64,000 bases of DNA, from the NCBI GenBank assembly GCA_022813625.1, contig JAKLMB010000017.1:372001-436000 (forward strand), read 5' to 3'. Shown piece by piece: positions 57,477 to 64,000 of the stretch. The position numbers and the translations under genes are program-made. The stretch comes from Aaosphaeria pasadenensis. Taxonomy: Eukaryota; Ascomycota; Dothideomycetes; Pleosporales. Each line of letters begins with the position of its first letter. Within the stretch, counting starts at the first letter, position 1. Under the pieces are notes generated by a model. The model searched no databases, was not told where the DNA came from, and worked only from the letters and a program-made list of their open reading frames with translations.

Positions 57477-59446
57477 TGTTTACTTTGGTTTGTGTTGTTG
57501 AGGTAAGGTGTATGTGAATTGGTCGCAACGATCGTGTATCTCTCTTCTTTCGACGGAGGGAGGGAGAGCGACTGGAAGTTAAGGTGAGGAGGTGTGGCTA
57601 GGTAAGGTTGTAAGGATACGACAGCGGGCGCCGTTTCACTTTATTTTAAACCCCAAGGGAAAGGGAAATGGAAATAAGTCAGTCAATCCTTGCCACACGG
57701 AGGGTTTAAGAACGGGCATCTAATTAACTAACTAGTTACGAGGTAACTAACTCAACTAACGGACACACCCAGCCCAGCGCCTACTAATTACTCAAGAAGA
57801 AGTGAGAGACTGAAGAAAAGTCGAGCAAGGTGAGCAGAGGGCGACGAAGTTGGTGTCCGACTCAGCCGCGAAAGCGCATCCGAATTGCCCATTGCTCTGC
57901 ACGAATCTGACAAGGTGGCCAGGGCACGAACCACAATTCATTCTACTTGCGGTACAGGAGAGAAGCCGATCATCCAGGCGTGAGCGTGACCATGCACACA
58001 CACACACACACACATACATGTCGGTGGTATTATTGCTGATCGGTTGGTTGGTTGGGGTCGGTGTCTCTTCCCTGGCCTTGCCCTCGCGCCACAAGGGTCG
58101 TCTTGCTGCTGGCAAACGATAGTGGCTTGGGTGTCCTGCGTGGACGCGTAACCCCCTACTGTGTGTGTGCTTGGGGGATAATGACTGCTGAGGCGCAACG
58201 CATAATGGTCGATTTGTATCCACTTGCGTTACGGGCCGTTGGCTCTTCTGACACCCGGTAGCCTCCCATACTTGCTCGTTTTCGTTTCCATTCCAAACGT
58301 TATTTCTCTCCTTTTTTTTCTTTTCCGCCTCTCTGAGGCTTCCTCTCTCTACCTCTCCAGGTTCTATCCAGAGAAAGCGAGGAATAGACAATTGCCGCAG
58401 ATACGAAGCGATACAGCAATCTTTGCTCTGAAGAGGTGAGGTTGAATTAGGTGCCGTACTTCCGAGATGCCAAGGGGAGATGGGGCCTTGGTACCAATCA
58501 ACAAGCGGCATGTCTAAACGCGACCATCGTCGACCTTCAGTTGTGGCTTAGCCGTTCGTCGGGGGTGTGGCATGCTGCACGGTGTGGCATCTACAAGTAC
58601 ACAGTAACGGTAAGGATGGGAATAATCGCTCACGATACCTTTTTGACAGCTGAAGAGGGAATTGTTTCAATGGAATGGGCTAATTACGGCGCTTTTGCTG
58701 TCCTCCTCACGTCTCAGATGCAGAGAGCGGGAAGGAATCGCGAGCGCTTTGATTTCCTGCGCTCAATTCCACCACCACCACCACCACCACCCATGAACGT
58801 GTGTTAACAACAGCAAGTCTTTCGCGCGAGCGCTACCAACGACCATATTCAGAAAGACACCGTAATTACCTCAGTCGCAGAAGACACTCACTCCCGCGAA
58901 TTACCGGCTATTACTCATTCATCACTGCCGTATGTGTGTACCCGGGGGGGTCACTTTCGGTCGTCGAGCGAGCATCGTTTAGAGTTTGTGCCCGACGCCA
59001 CACAAGATAGCTTAATCCGAAGGGGTCCCACGTTGTTCGCGCGCGCGGAGTGAGGCTGGTGGCTACTCGTAGGTTAGGGTAAGGTTGGCCTAGCCGATTT
59101 GGATTGGCGCTGGCCGGGCCGCAGGAGCAACACAGCACTGCCAGCTGGTCGGTGGTAATGATGAGTAACTACATACTTGGTGGTGCTTGCTTGATTGATT
59201 GACGAATCTTGAAACTTTTTTGATGCCAGACAGTGTACGCAAGGTTGTGGCGCATGCGGTTTGATCGTCTGGAGATACAATGCGTCCTGGTGGGGGAGAG
59301 GCTCTTGTTATTATTAGCAATTCGTAGCATTGTCATATCAACAAGCTTCGACAAGCATCATTGGACATTATTTTCTATCATCTCGACAGATAGGAGGGAC
59401 ATATCACATGAAGCTCATAATTTCCCCAGCATAAAAACAACTATCA
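57477..59446. other. Gene-free region with a CA microsatellite
   Basis: About 2 kb. It starts with the CYSTM promoter. The 239-codon minus-strand frame at 57792-58511 runs through a CA repeat (57995-58014, translated VCVCVC) and is not credible. No other gene or repeat family was recognised. Confidence 0.5.
57995..58014. repeat. (CA)n microsatellite
   Basis: A run of ten CA units, preceded by ATG and followed by TACATG. Confidence 0.95.
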
Positions 59447-60445
59447 TCACCTTTCCAAAGGCGGTACCTCGGCTTCTTCTTCTTCTCCTACTTCTCTAGG
59501 CTTGAAGCCTCTCTCTGCCCGTCTCTGTTGCACCCACTCACCAAATGGCTTCCAAATGGCCTCCTTCTCAGCAGGCTTCAGATTCGCCGCCAGCCCACTC
59601 GTAGACGTCGTAACATACACCCTCGCCCCATCCCATCCATTCCCATCGCCTCCAACCTCCTCCTCACCACCACCCTCCACCTTCCCCCTCCCCATATTAA
59701 ACCTCTCATCCTGCCACCCATACCTAAACTCCCCCCTCCTCATCCCCCTCCCAACCCTCCACCTCCAAACCGCCTCCCAAATCCCCTTCCCCACAATCAA
59801 CACCGCCTCTGGCCTCCAAACCCCAACCTTCTCATCCAGCACCCCCGCCCCCTGAACCATCTCCTCCCTCGAAAGCTCCCCCGCGTCCCGCGACGGCCTG
59901 TCCACGATATTCGTGTTCCCGATCCCGTACCGCGCCGGCAACGTCCTGTCTTCCTCCGGCCGCAGGCGCCGGTCCGGCGTCATACCGGACGCGTGGAGCA
60001 GCTTCCAGAAGTGGTTTGACGGGTGCGCGTACGCGTGCCCCGCGGTTGCGGTTTGTACGCCCGGGTTCGTGCCGACGCAGATGCAGATGAGGTTGGGGGC
60101 GAGGATGTCGGTGAGGGGGGAGAGGTGGGAGTAGAGTGAGGGGGGGGCGTATTTGCTGGCGGGTTTGCGCTTCTTCTTGCTCGGGCGAGGGGTGCGGGTT
60201 GGGGATGTGGTTGAGGTTGTGGTGATGTCGGTGGATGAGATGGAGCGTTTCATGGTGCGGGAGGGGCGTGATGAGGTTGGAGGGGAGGGGTTGGTGGATG
60301 TTGGGAGGGAGGCATATTGGAATTTTGCGAGTTGGCCTTTGAATGAGGGTGTGCTTGGTGTGGTGGTGGGAGAGTCGGAGAGCTGTTCAGCTGCGGTTTG
60401 GGCGGGTTCAGCAGTTACAGCTTTAGAGGAGCGTGTCCGAGGCAT
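59447..60445 (-). CDS. G/T(U) mismatch-specific DNA glycosylase, MUG/TDG family
   Basis: A single exon of 332 residues starting at MPRTRSSKAV (an in-frame ATG at 60478 would add 11). The first ~105 residues are Ser/Thr/Pro/Lys-rich and disordered, as in TDG N-termini. The glycosylase core begins TDILAPNLICICV; motif 1 GTNPG at about 125-129 keeps the catalytic-loop Asn. AHPSNHFWKLLHASGM, GIGNTNIVDRPSRDAGELSR and the insertion-loop segment VTTSTSGLAANLKPAEKEA follow. The enzyme removes thymine or uracil opposite guanine, and related damage, starting base-excision repair in the nucleus. A Gly/Glu-rich insertion sits before the last motif. Codons are strongly GC-biased and the DNA is C-rich, unlike its AT-rich flanks. 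Confidence 0.93.
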   Translation of the reverse strand: MPRTRSSKAVTAEPAQTAAEQLSDSPTTTPSTPSFKGQLAKFQYASLPTSTNPSPPTSSRPSRTMKRSISSTDITTTSTTSPTRTPRPSKKKRKPASKYAPPSLYSHLSPLTDILAPNLICICVGTNPGVQTATAGHAYAHPSNHFWKLLHASGMTPDRRLRPEEDRTLPARYGIGNTNIVDRPSRDAGELSREEMVQGAGVLDEKVGVWRPEAVLIVGKGIWEAVWRWRVGRGMRRGEFRYGWQDERFNMGRGKVEGGGEEEVGGDGNGWDGARVYVTTSTSGLAANLKPAEKEAIWKPFGEWVQQRRAERGFKPREVGEEEEAEVPPLER

Positions 60446-63400
60446 CGCGGAGTCCAAACTCTTCAACACAAAAGACAAAGGGGAAAACGCTCTGATGATA
60501 CAGAAAAAAAGCTACAAAGGTAAGGGAAGGCAAAGTCGTTAAGTTTATTTGAGCTATGTAAGTGGCGAAGAGGTGCATTAAGCTGATGCGGGTGGATGTT
60601 ATTCGCCCCACGTGAGCGCGCGTTCCTTGCGTGTTCCCGCCAAAACGCCTCGGCGTCATTGCTAACTACGCCACATCGTTGAGATCCAAAAATTGTTAAT
60701 TGTGAGGTAGGTCGCAATGGTGTCTTGTTCAAAATTGCCTCATGGGAATGTGTATAATGTGTGATTATTTGGATCTTCGCTTTTACCTTAGTCTGCAATG
60801 GTATAGGATCTTGATGCGTATCTTCCGCGAACTTGAACTTATAGATAACAACACCTTCATATTTGTAGAAGCGCATAGCTTTTTTTACGGCCTATCTTAG
60901 TACACACCTTGATTTAAACGATTCTGTTTTAATCATCGTTGCTTCTCAGGTTTAGTTCTTCACCCCCGTTCAACATGCTGAACATTAGAAATCATCGGAA
61001 TAAGGAACCGATGGAATTTATGATTTCCATTCTAACAATTTGTCTTTGAAGATACCTCGATAATGAAGAGAAAAATGATAATATGGACACTTTATTACAA
61101 ATTATCTTGAAACATTCTTTCGTTTTTCTTCCTTGGTTAATTGTACAATACAACGCAGCAGCCTGCCCCCCACAGAAATGCTAAACCATCCAACCCAAAG
61201 GAAAAACGCTACCTCCCCCGCCCCTCAGCTCGAGGCGCTTCATGTCAAGCTTGTCTTCTTGAGACGGCTAGAACAGTGATGATCACTTGCTCAGGCAAGC
61301 GTGGACATTCTTCTTACCCAAAGAGTTCGTGCATGTGTGACGTGAGAAGTAAGAACTGAGGTCGAACACTAGGAGAGATGGACTGTATGCGCTTGTGCAC
61401 TGCTTTTCATGACGAAATGGCAGGATATCAATGTCGATAGAAGGGGGTTTGGAAGGAGAGGTGAGCTGATCATAACACCAGTTGGTGACAGTTGTCCACA
61501 ATCGAGTCGCGTCTTCATGCGTATGAGATCTCAAGTTTCGGCTTTTAAGCTACGAGTTCATTAGAATGGGATGGATTTACTATGGAAAACAAGCTGCTGA
61601 AGCACCGAGCTCCAGCTCTTCATACATGTCTAAGTCCTTATCTGGATAATGATCAATCGCGGGTTGATACAAGACTTCAGTGATGCGACAAAGGTTAGAG
61701 GACACCCCTAATGGGAAAAGGAACACGAGAACGACGTTGCAAATCTGTGTGAATGCTGAATTTCTCGCTCAGCTACCGTGTTTATCTAATCCGCCGCTGG
61801 AAGGGAAGGGTTCGTCTTCGGGTGAATCACAGGACCTGCAAGGTGGTAAATGAGAAGAGAAAAGACGCCTGTGGGGTAAAAGAAATGGTACCCACAACGG
61901 CATATTGAATATCCATAAGACATCAATTCTAAGTCATGTGGTAGGAATATCCAAGTACTGGCCAAACCCTTATTTTCATGCGTATATTGGTTCAGACTGG
62001 ACTGAAATGATATACTTCAACTCCCCGAACCATATTCTCTATCATTCGGAAATGCTATCGCACATGTTGACTTTGCTTCCTCCATTACCTTACCTACTAG
62101 TAAAGGCATTCCAGAGACTCATACCATTCTGCTCGTATTTTGTCTGTTATTCTGAAGCTTTGTATCTTGTAATAGTTACAAATCATTTTGAACCTGTATC
62201 CCAACTACTCACCACTGACTTCAAAATGAGTTTACCGTATGCGTCTCACATCCAGAAGGTTCCACGTACAGATCAAGTTTTGTTGTCGCATGAAGGGACG
62301 TCTACAACAACCGGTCTGATAATTTGCCAGACCATGTGCACTGGAGCTCAAATTTGACAGAATGTCAATTCGTCTTCCTTTCGAAATCCGAACAGCCATC
62401 GTATGACAAAAGTAAGATGCAGGCACACAACCAAAAGGAAGAAAAAGAGGATGGAGGTTTATTGCCTCTTTGTTAATTTATCACCGCAGCGTGTGGTCAA
62501 CCGCCGAATCTTTCAAATTGTTGAGCAGGTAGGAGCTTCTACCTTCTAAAAGCAGGCGATGTGTGATGCTCTCGCGGCTATTGAGCTACATACGTTTAAT
62601 GTTCAACCGGAGAAGAATTACATATCATCTGCTTTGAGGACTGTTATGCCAACGATTGCAAGAGTCGGTGTTCTTCAAGTTAACGGTTGAATTTGGTATT
62701 GACCAGACTATCACTGCTTTATGGCAATGTTTTGGCACATGATGACAATATATCGGTGGGTGAGCGTTGCTATCGTTGATCCTAGGACGATGTGTTTTCT
62801 GAAGAGTGATGCTGTCATCGCTCACTGTTATCACCGAATTTGAGAATGCTCTAAAGGGATTCATTGTGTGAACAACATCAAGGAACACGGTAAGTCGAAT
62901 ATCGAAGGCGACTTTGAAGAAACGCTCAAGGTCAAGGGGGTATGAGTATAATTAGTGATGGTTGCTCAATGACAAATCCCTACCCAGCAGGTGTGACTAC
63001 TTGTTATATCCCCAGTGGTCATTTCTGCAGTATGCAGGCATCTGACTACATACACGACCTCAACGCTTCTTGAGACCAACACATATGCACAACTCCCCAG
63101 CAAAACTCATCCACACCTTTGACCTATCTTATCAAGCAGCTCACTCGTTGCGTAAGCGCACATATATCCCCAGTAGTTCAGGCTACATAAGCTGGATGTG
63201 CAGCCCGTAAGCGACTCCTGCATGCCGCTGACGAAACGTTGGATTTGGCCCAACCAGACCAAACCCCACCGTCAGATGTATAAAAATATTCCGATTGAAA
63301 CGACCGCTGCTGCGGCCGGTATTTTGTGCCAATTGGGGGGTTTGGATGGGCGCGGGGGTGTAGATACGCTTATGGCATTTGAATTGATAACACTTTGACG

Positions 63401-64000
63401 AAGGATTTGGAAGAGATGCTACGAATGCCACGACTTGAACAATATTGAGATCTCACGCGGGAATTTGTTTACATATTCCAGTATGTATTCGTACCATAAT
63501 GAGCAAGTAGGACATTGTGTGATGAAGAAAATGGTAGTCTGCGTCAAATTAAGAATTACAACGAACTAGTGCAAGGCTCGTCTAGACGATGTTTCCATAG
63601 CTGACTTAACGCCCAACTTCGAATTGTCAGTGTCACCAACCGAAGAAAAAGCATACGCACCCAAGTGCCCCAAGACTCGATCCCATGCTCCATCGATGCT
63701 AAGCTACGCAGCTAGCGCAGAGGAACCAGCGCAAAGGCGAAGCATCAATTCGAACCACGTTCGACGATGTTCCTTATCGTTCAAGCCACGACAGAGCCAA
63801 GTGAAGTAGAGTCTGCACTTGGGCAATTACTCACGCTATGTCTGCTCCCCATGGAGCTTGATGGTGAAGTCACTATAGAAGATGCGTACGCGTCAGGATC
63901 GGTGCACCGGAATCCTCGATAGGATCCGAGTCGGACAATTCTCTCTGCTGGATCGTACAAACAAGCATCGTGAGCCGGCCATAACTTTGGGAGTCTGGCC
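60446..64000. other. AT-rich right edge, no supported gene
   Basis: About 3.5 kb, more AT-rich than most of the window. Open frames at 60463-60876 - (begins MRFYKYEGVVIYKFKF), 61905-62357 +, 62625-62888 -, 63183-63431 - and 63624-63809 + show no domain and little coding character. I found no transposon ends, tRNA or other RNA gene. It may be a gene-poor block or the flank of a gene beyond the window. Confidence 0.45.

Noticed and set aside
57792..58511. 239-codon minus-strand frame.
   Set aside because: It runs through a CA microsatellite (VCVCVC) and several low-complexity tracts, with no recognisable domain.
60463..60876. 137-codon frame upstream of the DNA glycosylase, beginning MRFYKYEGVV.
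   Set aside because: Most of it covers the glycosylase leader and start in another frame; composition shifts midway and no family is recognised.

Overview
The window is nuclear DNA from a filamentous ascomycete (Pezizomycotina; I cannot place it more narrowly by eye). The evidence is many protein genes split by 50-60 nt introns with GTAHGT-like donors and CTAAC/CTGAC branch sites, and a gene set typical of this group: HET-C, a PAS/GAF hybrid histidine kinase, a large-subunit catalase, ERMES subunit Mdm12, nucleoporin Nup85 and Csn12. No rRNA, tRNA, CRISPR array or intact transposon was recognised. All gene models are hand-spliced from the sequence, and every exon junction given keeps the reading frame.

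Left part (1-22.4 kb) is an ordinary, gene-dense housekeeping region: a BTB-domain protein (1323-2194 +), Csn12-type PCI protein (5752-7499 -) divergent from ribosomal protein eL20 (7954-8963 +), an enoyl-CoA hydratase/isomerase-family protein (9756-10774 +) convergent with the ribosome-biogenesis factor Rrp7 (10917-11941 -), a SYLF-domain actin/membrane protein (12439-14548 -) divergent from Nup85 (16113-19409 +), which converges on a CatA-like catalase (20011-22396 -).

Middle part (22.4-40 kb) is gene-poor and more accessory. It holds a decayed NAD-dependent epimerase/reductase (23160-23528 -) with two in-frame stops, a 70-bp-period tandem duplication (23933-24059), an intact extended-SDR reductase (24384-25480 +), then several kilobases with no recognisable gene. 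From about 29.8 to 33.7 kb there is a dense island of microsatellites and short palindromes (TACTCCGTA/TACGGAGTA and CCTAGGTA-type), followed by a tiny cysteine-rich protein gene (34055-34201 +) and MDM12 (36888-38186 +).

Right part (40-64 kb) carries HET-C (40224-43446 +), convergent with a 12-TM MFS transporter (43880-45745 -), an eight-exon hybrid histidine kinase of about 1,567 residues (46867-51938 -), a 3.5-kb intergenic region with a second palindrome cluster and a possible unrecognised small gene, then a WW-domain protein (55408-56523 +) convergent with a CYSTM-like Cys-rich tail protein (57063-57476 -), and a MUG/TDG-type mismatch DNA glycosylase (59447-60445 -). The last 3.5 kb contains no gene I can support.

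Most neighbours belong to unrelated pathways, as is normal for fungal chromosomes, so no operon-like or secondary-metabolite cluster logic is claimed. The items most worth follow-up are the SDR pseudogene with its adjacent 70-bp duplication, the 4-nt start-codon exon of eL20, the HET-C locus with its repetitive tail, and the palindrome/microsatellite islands.
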